Source: Chara braunii (taxonomy: Eukaryota; Streptophyta; Charophyceae; Charales; Characeae). Taken from it: a stretch of 28,002 nucleotides of DNA. Under the pieces are notes generated by a model that was not told where the DNA came from, made no database searches, and worked only from the letters and a program-made list of their open reading frames with translations. Below, one piece after another: positions 8,707 to 18,486 of the stretch. Every line of letters starts with the position of its first letter. The stretch's first letter is position 1. The stretch is from NCBI GenBank assembly GCA_003427395.1, contig BFEA01000625.1, forward strand, positions 580,802 to 608,803, read 5' to 3'. Made by a program: the position numbers and the translations under genes.

Positions 8707-9264
8707 TTGGTTCCGAGCAACAGAGAAGTACCCGATTGGAGGAGATTGGAAGGTGGAGAAATCGCGGTTGGCGGAAATTTCTTGTGGGTAGAGTCGGAAG
8801 AGGTAAGGGGTAGAGCGACTGGGGTGCATCTCAAAGTCACTGCGATAATCTTCGTCCAACCAGCCTCTTGGGCAAAGGTCATAGTACCCCTGGTCTTAGG
8901 CCAAGGGGGTGGGCTGGATCTATTGCTCCAAAGGTAAGAGAAGTGAGGAGGAGGTGGATAGTTAGGACCCGGAGGGAATTTAGCTTTGTGGCGATAGAGG
9001 CAGAGAGGTTCGCTCGGGCAGGTGAGCTCCCGAGGGCAGGTTGTCCGGTGACTGTGAGGACTCTGCGCTTTGTGTTCTTAGGATCAAACGAGGATAAGAT
9101 AATGAGGGTCCTAGAAAGAGGGAGGAGTTTGGATCTGCCTTTACACCCACTGTATCTGCCACGGGGCCCCTCCTCGAACAAAACTCTGGGGGATTTATAG
9201 GAGGCTTGGGTCCCTAGAGAAGAATGTTACCCTCTTCTCGAGGACCTACTACGAGTGGGTGTTC
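8707..9264 (+). pseudogene. Pre-gag modular reading frame, module 3 (broken)
   Basis: Frames at 8707-8937 and 8868-9200 give a mixed strand-like stretch followed by LDLPLHPLYLPRG (9129). After one frameshift comes LFSRTYYEWVF (9232), about 34 codons later, matching the spacing of the motif pair in the neighbouring modules. The in-frame TAG at about 9198 and the frame change between the two motifs show it is inactive. No database-type domain is recognisable by eye. Confidence 0.35.
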
Positions 9265-9279
9265 AGACGGTCGTGGTAG

Positions 9280-10013
9280 ATGGTCAAATTCGCCCTTAGC
9301 AACAATGAGGCCATCGAAACGATAGAGGTCAGTGAGGGGGGCCAAATCCTGGTCCAGGGGGACCCTCGAGTGACACCTTATGGGATGAGTGTTGAGAAGG
9401 GGGGATTATTTAAGGAAGGCGCTTACGTGTGGGTCAGGGCGCGTAGATTGACGAGGCAGGAAGGAGTGCGAAGGGGTGGTCCGTCGCATATCGGCAGGTT
9501 TCTTGAGATATACGCGACAATTTTTCTGGACGACGATTCGTGGACCGAGGTCTAGAGGGGCTTGGTCACCGGCCGGGAGGTACACACGGGGTACCACGAA
9601 TCGGCTAGGCAGGTGGCTAACGACTTAGTCCTGAAAGATTACGAGGAAGGGACCTTCGAATCGTGGACACTAGGGCGTTCGATGAACCGGGGGAAATCCC
9701 CCACGCCTCGAAGGTAATCCACGTGGCTCTGCCTAACTTTTTGACACGAACACTCCTACAAGATTCAGAAGAGAGGAAGGTAGAAGTGCTCCGGTCTGCC
9801 CATCGGTCTGGGGTCCGGACACAGGGTTTGTTCTGGCTTTACACCCGGTGTGTGGACTCAGGAATACCGGGAGAGAGAGAATTGGTGGGAATTTTGGAGC
9901 GATTGAGAGAGTTCGAAGAAGTAAGGGCACACGTCGCCGACGTCCCCTATGCTCGTCTCTTCGGGGAAGAACAAGTAACAAACCGGAGGGGGTACGAGCC
10001 TCAGACGAGGTGA
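9280..10013 (+). pseudogene. Pre-gag modular reading frame, module 4
   Basis: The first part (9280-9555, 91 codons) looks beta-rich (IEVSEGGQILVQ) and ends at a TAG. The second (9663-10013, 116 codons) starts near VALPNFLTRTLL (9723) and reaches LFWLYTRCVDSG (9828) 35 codons later, then a charged helical-looking segment. The same order, a beta-like half then a helical half with the two motifs, is seen in module 5. This suggests a domain of about 200-230 residues. The function is unknown and no catalytic signature is apparent. Confidence 0.4.
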
Positions 10014-10014
10014 T

Positions 10015-10946
10015 GATAAGAAGGATTTCAGGAACCCTTTGGGCCTCGGTGGATCCTATCGAGGAGGCAGGAGAGGTCTTTCGCGTCACACTACCGAAGG
10101 CAAGTTTGGAAGTTCCAATAAGAACCATTCTAACAGAGGTGTCTGAAATCCGCCGGGAAAAGTCGTTTGTCCGATTGACGATGAGTAGTGAAAAAGGCTT
10201 AGTGATCGGGGAAGCGAATATCTTCCTCTCGAAGGAGGGACTCCTCGAGGTAATTCAAAGTCTGAAGTTAGGAGAGGACCCTATCTTACACGCGCAAGCC
10301 ATGAGACGTCGTCTAGAGAGCATAGTCGGGGAAGTGAGGCCTCGCCAGGAGTATGAAAGAGTGTATCGAGTGGAGTACGCAGGTTGAGAAGAGGTGCCGC
10401 TATTTATTACCATCGAGCCGGTGGAAGTCCCCCGCTTCATCTTCGAGCGAGTCTACCCCTCCGATGCGGTCAAACGAGCGGTGGAACGTAGAGTCTCAAT
10501 CTTGAATCAATTTCGGTTCACCAAGTCAGACTTGCACGCCCTGTTGTCTTGGTGTTTACGCAATCCGTATCAAGACAATTGGTCTTCCTTAGAAGACTTG
10601 GGCTATGCATTCGAAGGCTGGGGTCGAAACGTGAGGGTATCGACCGTCTCGTGGAGATACTTGGGGGAAATCTGTGAGGCAGGCTTGGAAGGGCTAGACC
10701 CCTCGGATCTCATTCGGGTCACTATCGCATGTCGGCGAAGGAACTCGAGGCATGAGCGAACCTGACAAAGGAGAACTAGTGGGCCTAGAGAGGGTGAAGG
10801 CGAAATTGTATAGGATCATGACTCTCTGTTGGGAAGAGAAAAGAAGAGTCAGACCGGGAACTTTACACCGGATCAAATCCCTTGAGACAGCGACGGTTAA
10901 GATATTCGACGATTTAAAGGAGGGGCTGCTTTTGGGAGAAAGATAG
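10015..10946 (+). pseudogene. Pre-gag modular reading frame, module 5 (best preserved)
   Basis: The beta-like half is 10015-10387 (RVTLPKASLEV, then a helical LGEDPILHAQAMRRRLES segment). After a one-base frame change, 10394-10765 carries VEVPRFIFERVYPSD (10421) and, 40 codons later, LLSWCLRNPYQD (10541). A third frame (10752-10946) overlaps by 14 nt and continues with a charged helical segment. The order and spacing match modules 4 and 6. Adjacent frames that meet or nearly meet indicate one former long ORF with small indels rather than separate genes. Confidence 0.45.
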
Positions 10947-10948
10947 GT

Positions 10949-12165
10949 ATGAGAGCGAGCTTTACCTCAAATTCGATAACTTGGGAGTTGGAGACTCGGG
11001 ACGGCAAGTCTGAGGTCGAGGTAGAAGGAGGTGCGGACCTAGCTCTGGGGCTTGGGGAGAGCCAGACGGCTCGAGCAAGAAACGAATTCCTTGTCGAAAT
11101 CCGGCGATTGGCCTTGTGGAAAAGGAGGTCTTGGACCACATTTGCAAGGTTCTCAATTTATGTCAGTGAGGCAGGAGGGGTGCGGTTCTCAAGGACGTGG
11201 AGAGAACCGCTGCTAGAGGTCGAGAGAAAGTTCGAGGAGGACGCCATGTGGCTGGGAACCCCGTTCGAAGCTAGGCTACATCTAGTTGAGGCCCGATTTT
11301 GGGATAGGATGGGTGAGTACAAAAAAGCCCTGCAACAAGCGATACACGGCCAAGGCGAGGGCGCTCGAGAGAGGTGTGAAGACTTGTTAGCGGAGGCGGC
11401 CGAGAGGTTAGCGCAGGTAAGATAAAACTGTCAATGATTAGATGTGAAAGGGGGAACCCTGTCGGAACCTTGGAACGAACCTGGAAGTCGGGGGGTAGGT
11501 ATGGCGTAACCCTCCCCAAGAGTAGAGAGGAAGCAGAGACTGTTGTCGAATTCTTTGAGATCTACGGGCGAGAGACGCTTGTTCGGTTTTCAGCAGTCTC
11601 CGAAATAGGTACTCGCGCGCGGAAGGCCGAAATCTCCTGTCTCACTACGACAGGCAAGTCTTCGCAACCGAATTAGCAGAAGGAAAAGACCCCCTGAACA
11701 TCGCCAAAATAGCCCTGGATCGGCTTAGAAGGTTGAGGGGGGGGCCCGCTGAAGAACGTGTGGAGGACAGGGTCGAATACCTGGGAAGGCTAGAGATTCC
11801 ACGTGCGGCTCACGGCCAGACCTGGGAAATCCCTGCTTGGGCCTACCGTTTGCTCTACCCCAACGACGTAGCAGTGAGGAGGGTCCCAAAAAAGGGGGCA
11901 GGTAATTGAAAATTTCTCCCTATGAGAGGAGAAGGGTCACAAGTTGTTTACCCGATGCTGGGAATTGCTGGAAGATACTGACTTCGAGTGGTGGGCGTTA
12001 CTCGGAGAATTTATCAAACCTTTGTTTCGGGGACAGGGCGGAGAGGTGGATAGAGAGTTGATTAAACGGTGTTCTCAAGAAGGCATTAGGAGTATGTCCG
12101 ATCTTGAGGTTGGCAATCTCACGCTAGCAGCTTGCGAGGAGAAGCGAGTGCGAGACTCTTGGTAA
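10949..12165 (+). pseudogene. Pre-gag modular reading frame, diverged segment plus module 6
   Basis: The 158-codon frame at 10949-11425 is charged and predicted mostly helical in its second half; it lacks the clear motif pair seen elsewhere. The next frame (11434-11676) repeats the beta-like GVTLPKS pattern of module 5 (RVTLPKA). Then WEIPAWAYRLLYPND (11823) and, after a frame change, LFTRCWELLEDTDF (11944) restore the motif pair at about 40-codon spacing. The gap from module 5 to 6 (1402 nt) is twice the 698-nt gap from module 4 to 5, as if one module between them has diverged or lost its motifs. Confidence 0.4.
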
Positions 12166-12296
12166 ACCGTAACTAGCGAGGAATCTGCAGGCGACAGTGA
12201 AGATCGAGAGTCAAGTGAGGAAGAAGAAAGTTCAAGAGTGGGACAGTGACACTGGAGGGCGACTAGAAGTTAGCAATACGGTGCACGGAGAGTGAA

Positions 12297-12830
12297 GTGG
12301 AGCCCGGACTCCACCAACCACCTGAGACCACTGACATGGGCCAAGCCGAGAAAGATACCGAATTGGGAGCGAGGTTAAGCAAGGCAACCGAGGGGGTAAC
12401 CGAAGGGATGGAGGCGATGGGTAGGGCGGTAAGGAGCCCGGAAATATCTCTCGGAGAAAGAGTCGCAGGGCAGCGAGCAAGTACCCAGGAACGTCTGCAC
12501 CGGGAGGTGGAGCCGCAAGTACCAATGAGAGAAAGGACGGCAGAGGCCTCGAAGGGCTTCCTTGTCGAGACTCGATGGGCAGATCAAGAGGACGCGGAAG
12601 TGATAGCCGGAGAGGGACAAGAATTCCCGTGTGAAAGGCTGGGGTGCTGGGCACTTAGGAGGGATGAAGAGGGGAGCTTAAGAAGGAGAGAATTGGGAGA
12701 GGAGCGACGAAGAGAGACTAGCGGAGGACCCCGAAGGTGGCCCGGTCGAGAAACGGACCCTACATGGATGACGGAGGAAGCAATAGGGATAAATGTGGGG
12801 GGCGTTCGGAGACACCTGGAGGGGGTGTAG
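12297..12830 (+). pseudogene. Probable gag N-terminal region (charged, frameshifted)
   Basis: A 177-codon frame rich in Glu and Arg (MGQAEKDTELGARLSKATEG from 12333) lies directly upstream of the capsid-like frame but in a different phase. An N-terminal charged, low-complexity arm of this kind is common in Ty3/gypsy Gag. Which frame is original between about 12600 and 12920 is unclear, because all three phases are open there for part of the way. Confidence 0.4.
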
Positions 12831-12924
12831 GGGCCGAGGACCAGCGCGTTGGGAACGTGAAGAGCCGAATGATAGAGGCCGCCACGATGAGGAACCCTGG
12901 GGGCCTCCGGGGGCTCGACTGCGG

Positions 12925-13761
12925 ATGGAGGAACTAGACCCCGCTTGGTACAAGCCCTACGACCCAGTACTAGATGGGCCGGCGAAAGGCCCCTACTTCC
13001 GTCGGTATGACGACCGACGAGTCCCCTACTACGATGTGAACCTAGGACTCGAGTCACTCTACTTTAACGGGAGGGACGTGACCGGATTCGTGGAGAAATG
13101 GGAGAGTTACGCCTTCCGGAAGAAATTTTCAGAGAAAGAATGGATCGACCATTTTATACAACACTCGGACCCTAAACTGGACCAGGCCATTAGAGCAATA
13201 TACCCAGTGGATGGGAGGTGGAAGACCTTCAAAGGAAGCCTCTTGCGGACCTTCGTCTGCGACGATTTGATCCCTAGAATAGAAGGGTTGCGTCGGGTCT
13301 CAAGAGGGGAACAGCAAAGCCTGGTAGCCGACACTTGAAGGTTCAAACGCTTGTCGCAAGCTTTGGTGGATAGAGGGATGATCTCGGAAGGGATGATCTC
13401 GGAAGTAGATAGGTGTGTAATGTTCATGTTGCACCTACCTGAAGAAAAGAGGAAAGAGTTTCTCGAGAGGGCCCCTAGGGACTCGGCAAATTTCGAAAGG
13501 GTCGCCGAAATGGTCTTTACGGGAGGGGGAGTAGACGTGCGGGAGTATATGAAGGAAAGTTTGGACATGGCACTCAGAAGTATGCGTACTCAAAGGAACG
13601 ACGGTCCTCGCGGGAAGGATAGGCCACCACCTGGGCCCCCCGGCCAGCGCTGGGGAGGAGGGCCAACAGGCTGGCGAAATGAGTCCGGTAACCAAGGGAA
13701 CTGGAGAAACGACCGAGAAGCTGGAAGGAATCGGCACTTTGATTGGGGGAATTCCCATTAG
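12925..13761 (+). pseudogene. gag: Gag capsid-like region with one in-frame stop
   Basis: Starting at MEELDPAWYKPY (12925), the frame carries a capsid-type segment: LYFNGRDVTGFVEKWESYA, then FSEKEWIDHF and IRAIYPVDGRWKTFKGSLL. This pattern is typical of Ty3/gypsy Gag domains that build the particle. A TGA at 13336-13338 interrupts it; the same frame resumes as RFKRLSQALVDRG and runs to a TAG at 13759. A 15-bp tandem duplication at about 13376-13405 gives MISEGMISE. The last part is Gly/Arg/Asn-rich, as expected just before a zinc knuckle. The interrupted frame makes this copy non-functional. Confidence 0.75.
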
Positions 13762-14029
13762 AAGGACGCGAGACATGGAAGGTGGGGAGGCCCTCCCCAA
13801 CCCAAAGCCGCAGGGGCTCGGGTCGGAGGTAAGCCAGGCTAGGGCTTCGCAGCCACCCGGTCCTTCGACGCCCATAGGGACAGCGCCTCAAATGGGGCCT
13901 CGCCCTAGCAATCCGCAGCCTTGGAGCGGGTGTGTCTATTGCAATGAAGATGGTCACATCAAGCGGGAGTGTTCGCACCTCACGGAAGATCAGAGGTTAG
14001 GATTGGTAAAGTTGAATGAGAATAAGTGA
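13679..14029 (+). pseudogene. gag: Gag C-terminus with CCHC zinc knuckle
   Basis: In frame 2, overlapping the end of the capsid frame, a Pro/Gly-rich linker leads to CVYCNEDGHIKREC at 13931-13972. This is a CX2CX4HX4C nucleocapsid knuckle that binds RNA in retroelement Gag. The switch from frame 1 to frame 2 between 13679 and 13761 may be an inactivating indel, or, less likely, a programmed shift. A TGA at 14027 is followed in the same frame by VVWGEDGKMFSFYPSMK up to a TAG at about 14140, so the original ORF probably continued. Confidence 0.75.
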
Positions 14030-14644
14030 GTTGTGTGGGGAGAAGATGGAAAGATGTTCTCCTTCTACCCCTCGATGAAGATAAATGTAGACAAAAGGAT
14101 TGCGCTACGAGAGGCAAGCCTAGGGAAGAAGCCTGAGGTCTAGGGCAGCTAGCTCATCCCTCGTCCAAATAACGAAATCGTCGGGTGGTGTGTCCATTAG
14201 GGAGCCGCAAGTCTCTTGCATAAAATTCATAGAGAGCAAGTCTGAAGAAGGGGGACCGTGCCTAAGAGTAAGGACCCAGGTAGGGGTCGGACCGTCCAAA
14301 GGCAAGAAAGTCTCGACAGTGGATAGGGGAAAACGGAGTGGGGACGACGACCAACGGATGGTCGATGCGAAAGCCACTGAAGAAAGACAGGGGGAAGAGC
14401 CTACATCACCAAAATCGTCAAGGAGGAGAGGGCGAAAGAAGTTCGAAATGAAGTGCAACTTGGACGAGATAGACACGGTTGTGCCTATGCGGAGGACTCT
14501 AATGCAACCAATGCAATGTACCCTTCTGGAATACTTAGCGGCAAGCAAAAACGCTGGAGACGAACTCTTGAGCATCACTAAGAAAGTGAGGATTCCGCTT
14601 GCCGGAGGGTCGACCGTTCCAGGGGAAGGAACCGAAAGGAGGGA
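14030..14644 (+). pseudogene. Gag-protease linker region
   Basis: The frame at 14190-14726 is rich in Lys, Arg and Glu and includes RRTLMQPMQCTLLEYLAASK before the protease. It looks like the spacer between nucleocapsid and protease. It is out of phase with both the upstream knuckle (frame 2) and the downstream protease (frame 2), so at least two indels or a different original frame are implied. Confidence 0.5.
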
Positions 14645-14983
14645 GTGCAAGCCTCTCGAATTACCATGGAGGAGATGCCGACAGATTTCTTCTTGGAGAA
14701 AGAAACCAAGAAATTCTATGTGCTAGGAAGCGGCCAGCTCCAAGCCATGGTAACTGGGAAGAAGATGAGAGTGTTAGTAGATAATGGATCCGAATCGACG
14801 GTGTGTCGAGATTTCATTGCAAAAGAGCTGGGTCTGGAAGTAGATAGGGGAGTCGCCATGTCAATGGTGGTAGCAGATAACAAGCTCCAACCGGCAGAAG
14901 GGGTCTGTCACAACCCCGTGATTGAGGTCGTAGGAGTAGAGACCACCGTTCCAAATTTCTCGGTAAAAGAGTGTTTGTCATAG
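14645..14983 (+). pseudogene. Retropepsin-like aspartic protease with DNGS active site
   Basis: This 112-codon frame shows the retropepsin pattern: MRVLVDNGSESTV with the catalytic Asp at codon 46 (14780), then CRDFIAKELGL and an MSMVVADNK strand. In retroelements the enzyme cleaves Gag-Pol as a dimer. The usual triplet is D-T/S-G; here it is D-N-G (AAT), one G-to-A change from AGT (Ser). This could be a decay mutation. The frame ends at TAG 14981 and the following linker is in other phases. Confidence 0.7.
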
Positions 14984-15306
14984 TTAATCCTTGGCCGGAC
15001 ATGGTTGAGCGCGTTCCACGCTACCATGGTCGACCTTCCGGACTGAAGTCAGACTCTCTCGATCCAAAGTCCAGACTGAATCCGAGTGGTGCTAAGGACG
15101 GTGGATGCCCAGGAAGAACGGAACCGCACCAGTGTTTCAAGGAGGAAAGAAGTCCAGTCACGGGTGTGCCAGGTTCGCGTAGAAGAGTCACCCTTTTCCG
15201 AGGTGGAGCCTCCGGACGGTCCAGTAGAGGTCGAGGAGATTGGAGACCGGATAATAATCAATGGAGTTGGATACGAAAAGGAGGATGAAAAAAAGGAATT
15301 TGGTGG
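14984..15306 (+). pseudogene. Protease-reverse transcriptase linker
   Basis: Frame 2 at 15086-15328 (VEESPFSEVEPPDGPVEVEE then IGDRIIINGVGYEKEDE) is acidic and looks like a spacer. It ends in a TGA at about 15326, while the reverse transcriptase frame (frame 1) opens at 15307, overlapping by 22 nt. A small indel between the two phases is the simplest reading. Confidence 0.45.
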
Positions 15307-16968
15307 GTGCGTGAGACTGTCTTTTTGAGGGGAATCCCTCTAGCCGGCGAAGGTAGGAAGCATAAAACTGAGGCGGTTAAAGTAAAACCCGCCGTGGTCA
15401 GCCGAGAAAGGACGGGGGAAGCCACGATATCGGAAGAGGAGATAGCGGAGGTCATTCGAGAGCGGAAGAAAATTGAGGGACAACGGATTACGACGGATAG
15501 GTTGGCAAAGATGGACATCGAGGACGGGAACCTCACCCCCGAGGAAAAAGGGTATATAGCCACAGTCTTGAGGGGTTGTGACAAGGCAGTAGCCTTCGAT
15601 GATTCGGAAAGGGGGAGGATAGACCCTCGGTATTCCAAACCCGCGAGAATTCACATTGTCCCCCACGTTCCGTGGAAGGATATACCCCCGTGGAAGTACG
15701 CCCAAAAGAAAAAGGAGGAAATTGTGGCCTTTATAAAAGAAAAGATCCGGACCTTCGTAGCCGAGCCATGCGATAGCGCCAACTCCAACAAATGGTTTTT
15801 CATTAGAAAAGGGGGTAGTAACAAGCTTCGGTGGATTCAGGATCTTCGAAGGACCAACGCGGTTACTATAAGGGACATGGGGTCGATACCAGAAGCAGAC
15901 CTCTTGGCAGAATGGTCGGCAGGTCACTCCATCTATTCGATCTGCGACCTCTTCTCGGGATATGACGAGATCCGTTTAGATTATAGGGATAGGCATATAA
16001 CCACGATACACACGCCCCTCGGGTTGGTACAGATGATGGTAGTACCTATGGGATGGACCAACGGGGTCGCCGTTTTTCAAAGGACCATGATAGCCATTCT
16101 CAAGGAGTTCATTCCGGGTAAGGTGAAGGTCTTCCTGGATGATTTCCCTATCAAAGGGCCAGTTGAAAAGGATGAGACGGAGGTCTTTCCGGGGGTCAGA
16201 AAATTCATGGTAGATCACATGACGGATGTGAGGAGCGTGCTCTTAAAACTGGACGATGTGAACCTCACCGTGAGTGGGATAAAAAGTCGTTGGGCGGTAT
16301 CCTCGATCAAGATACTAGGGTTTATATGTGACAAGGACGGACGGAGGCCCGACCCCGAAAAACTAGGAAAGTTAATGACGTGGTCGTCACCGCTAGAATC
16401 GATCACGGAGGTGCGACAGTTTCTAGGGGTGGTGGGCTACTGGAGGATTTTTATAAAGGCCTACAGTGAAAAGGCGGAACCCCTTAGAAAGCTGCTTAGA
16501 AAGGTTAAAGTTTGGGTCTGGGGAGCCGATCAGACCGCGGCCATGGAAATTCTCAAGGAGGAATTCCGCGAGGGAGGGCAAGTCCTGGGCGTTCCGTACT
16601 TCGACAACGAAAATAACCGCCCGTTTATAGTTTCTACGGACGCGGGGCCGTGTTCGGTAGGAGGGCTTCTTTCACAAAAGGATCAAGATGGGAAAAAAAG
16701 ACCCATGCGATTCGAGAGTAGGGCCTTAAACCTCGCTGAGAGAAACTACAGCCAATTCAAGAAAGAAGTATTGAGGGTATTGCATTGCCTAAAGACCTTC
16801 CGCCACTACATCTACGGGAGGTGGTTCCTCCTAAGAGTGGACCCAACCGCGGTAGCCGCTGTCCTCCAAAAGGACTTCTCGCTAACCGACCCGACTATTG
16901 CTAGGTGGATGATCCATATCAGGCTCTATGATTATAGGGTCGAAAGAATCTCTGGGGCCAAAAATTAG
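15307..16968 (+). pseudogene. pol: Reverse transcriptase and RNase H, Ty3/gypsy type
   Basis: This 553-codon frame is the longest in the window. The reverse transcriptase shows KWFFIRKGG..LRWIQDLR, SICDLFSGYDEI (first catalytic Asp, codon 214), VPMGWTNGVAVFQRTM and VFLDDFPIKG (FLDD, codons 276-279), then the GFICDKDGRRPDPEKL thumb region. RNase H follows with STDAGPCSVGGLL (Asp 445), ALNLAERNYSQFKKEVL (Glu 478 and 487) and LLRVDPTAV (Asp 512). Together they would copy element RNA into DNA. It stops at TAG 16966, but VADGLSRLP, which normally continues this segment, follows at once in the same frame, so this stop is secondary. The first Met may not be the native start, since this is part of a polyprotein. 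Confidence 0.9.
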
Positions 16969-17351
16969 GTCGCAGACGGCTTGTCCCGACTCCCCATCCG
17001 AGAAGAGGACTATCCGAGATTAGAGGAAGCAACGCTCTCTATGGACAAAAACGAGATAGTCCAAGTCACCGCTAACAGGGCGCAAGTAGCGGTAACCATC
17101 CGAGAGGAAGACAAAAGCCCTACGACATTCCTCACAAACAATTATGACGGGAAGTACCGCGATATAGGGTTATATCTAGCAGGTAGGGAAGAAGGCACCG
17201 AGGTAGTCAAGAGAGAGGCACTCGGGTATTGCCTGCGGGGAGGCCACCTCTTTAAGAGGCCCACCAAGTTCGCCATCCCCATGAGAGTGCTATGCAATCC
17301 AGAAGAGAGGAGGGCGGTCATAGAAGAGCTACACGACGGGGTCGCCAAAAG
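16969..17351 (+). pseudogene. pol: RNase H-integrase connection, truncated before the zinc finger
   Basis: Frame 1 continues directly after the TAG with VADGLSRLPIREEDYP, the usual link after RNase H, and reaches RAVIEELHDGVA (about 17319-17346). In related integrases, HDG.. starts the HHCC zinc finger. Here it is followed at once by sequence that fits another frame and a much later part of integrase, so the zinc finger is missing. The deletion breakpoint is about 17341-17352. Confidence 0.75.
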
Positions 17352-17576
17352 GTCCAGGCGATATTGGAGAAGGCGGGGATTAAGGCGGCCTACACGACCG
17401 CTTATCACCCCCAAAGCAATGCTCCGATCGAAAGAGGTCACCGGACGCTTGTAGATGCATTAGCAAAGTGGTGCAAGGGGCGAGAAGAACAATGGCCAAA
17501 GTACTTGCGCTATGCAGTTTGGGCCGACAACATCACGGTCAAATCAAGTATGGGCTACCCCCCTTACACCCTTTAG
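17343..17576 (+). pseudogene. pol: Integrase core, only the C-terminal part with the catalytic Glu
   Basis: Frame 3 resumes with KVQAILEKAGIKAAYTTAYH and PQSNAPIERGHRTL, the segment that carries the third acid (Glu, 17430-17432) of the DDE integrase. The two Asp residues and the zinc finger that should lie upstream are absent. Compared with usual Ty3/gypsy spacing, about 130-150 codons are missing. A TAG at 17574 follows YPPYTL; the next residues GRHCPLPIEF continue the normal family pattern in the same frame. Confidence 0.75.
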
Positions 17577-18203
17577 CTCGGTAGACATTGCCCCCTGCCC
17601 ATCGAATTCCACGTCGACACTTGGACGAGGGTCTCGTGGAAAATGAACATGACAAGGGGGGAGTTGTTAGAAGCCAGGATACAACAAATAGCCCAAAATC
17701 TTGACACAGGACTTACCGAGGCCGGAGAGAACATCGTGAAGGAGAGGATGAAAGGGAAAGAAAGTTGGGACAAGAATTTGAGGGTCCGACAAAAGCCGAT
17801 AGGGACTAGTGACCTCGTCCTGATGTACGATTCGTCGCTAGAGAAGACTTGGAGCAAAAAGCTAGCCAACCGCTGGATGGGGCCGTACCGGGTCCTAAAG
17901 AGGTTGGACGGGGGAGCATATCTTCTTGCCGAATTAGATGGGACCAGATTACGAGACCCTATCGCAAGGGTTCGCCTCAAACTTTTCCGATGGAGGGGGA
18001 CCTTTAGGGATGACCCGAAAGGGAAAGGGAAGGAAACGGTCGACACGGGAAGGACCCTCGCATACAAGGAGGGGGAAACTTCGAAACAAGGGGTCTCTTC
18101 ACGACCACCTAAGAAGGGGTATAAGGTTCGGAAACCCCCCTGCCAAAGACGCCTAGAAGAAAGAAACGGCCAAGGGAAGATGACGGTGATACCGACCGAT
18201 TAG
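17577..18203 (+). pseudogene. pol: Integrase C-terminal domain
   Basis: The same frame runs on through GRHCPLPIEF, a helical GELLEARIQQIAQNL segment and KLANRWMGPYRVLKRLDGG, then AYLLAELDGTRLRDPIARVR, ending in a basic, Lys/Arg-rich tail at TAG 18201. The WMGPYRV..AYLLAELDG pattern is the GPY/F-type C-terminal domain that binds DNA in Ty3/gypsy integrases. No chromodomain is evident after it. Confidence 0.75.
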
Positions 18204-18336
18204 GAAAGCGCAGGTTGAGAGAGAGGAGCGCTTCGAGGAAAGCCTTGGGAGTCAAACGCAAGAGAGAAGAGAGGAAATGAAAGAGAGAGAGGCGAGAAAG
18301 AAGGATGAGGAGACGGAGACGGGTATCGAATTTCTT

Positions 18337-18486
18337 ACCATAGCTAGGAGAAGTTTGTATCATAGTTCCAAAGAAAGAAAGACAAAGGGAGGTTGTACCA
18401 TAGTTAGGAGAGAGACGTATCATAATTCCAAAGAAGGGACAAATAAGGGGGGTTGGGCTATGATTAGGCGAAGCCGCTTATAAACC
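18337..18486 (+). repeat. 60-bp tandem repeat, 2.5 copies
   Basis: Copies start at 18337 (ACCATAGCTAGGAG), 18397 (ACCATAGTTAGGAG) and 18457 (GCTATGATTAGGCG), with a 60-bp period and about 80 percent identity between the first two. It lies about 130 bp beyond the integrase frame and is purine-rich. It could be part of the retroelement 3' untranslated region. Confidence 0.75.

Larger units (their letters stand above)
7541..18203 (+). mobile_element. Decayed Ty3/gypsy-type LTR retroelement (internal region)
   Basis: Conserved parts appear in Ty3/gypsy order on the plus strand: gag capsid, CCHC knuckle, aspartic protease, reverse transcriptase, RNase H, then integrase C-terminal parts. The reading frame changes many times and contains in-frame stops (13336, 14027, 16966, 17574), so the copy is inactive. 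The integrase has also lost its zinc finger and two of three catalytic acids. The internal region, if it starts near 7541, is about 10.7 kb. That is long for a gypsy element, because 4.7 kb of coding-like sequence precedes gag. LTRs, primer-binding site and polypurine tract are not securely found, so the outer limits are provisional. Confidence 0.8.

Noticed and set aside
14238-14390. CTGAAGA motifs as hammerhead cores
   Set aside because: No stem II and no properly placed GAAA follow.
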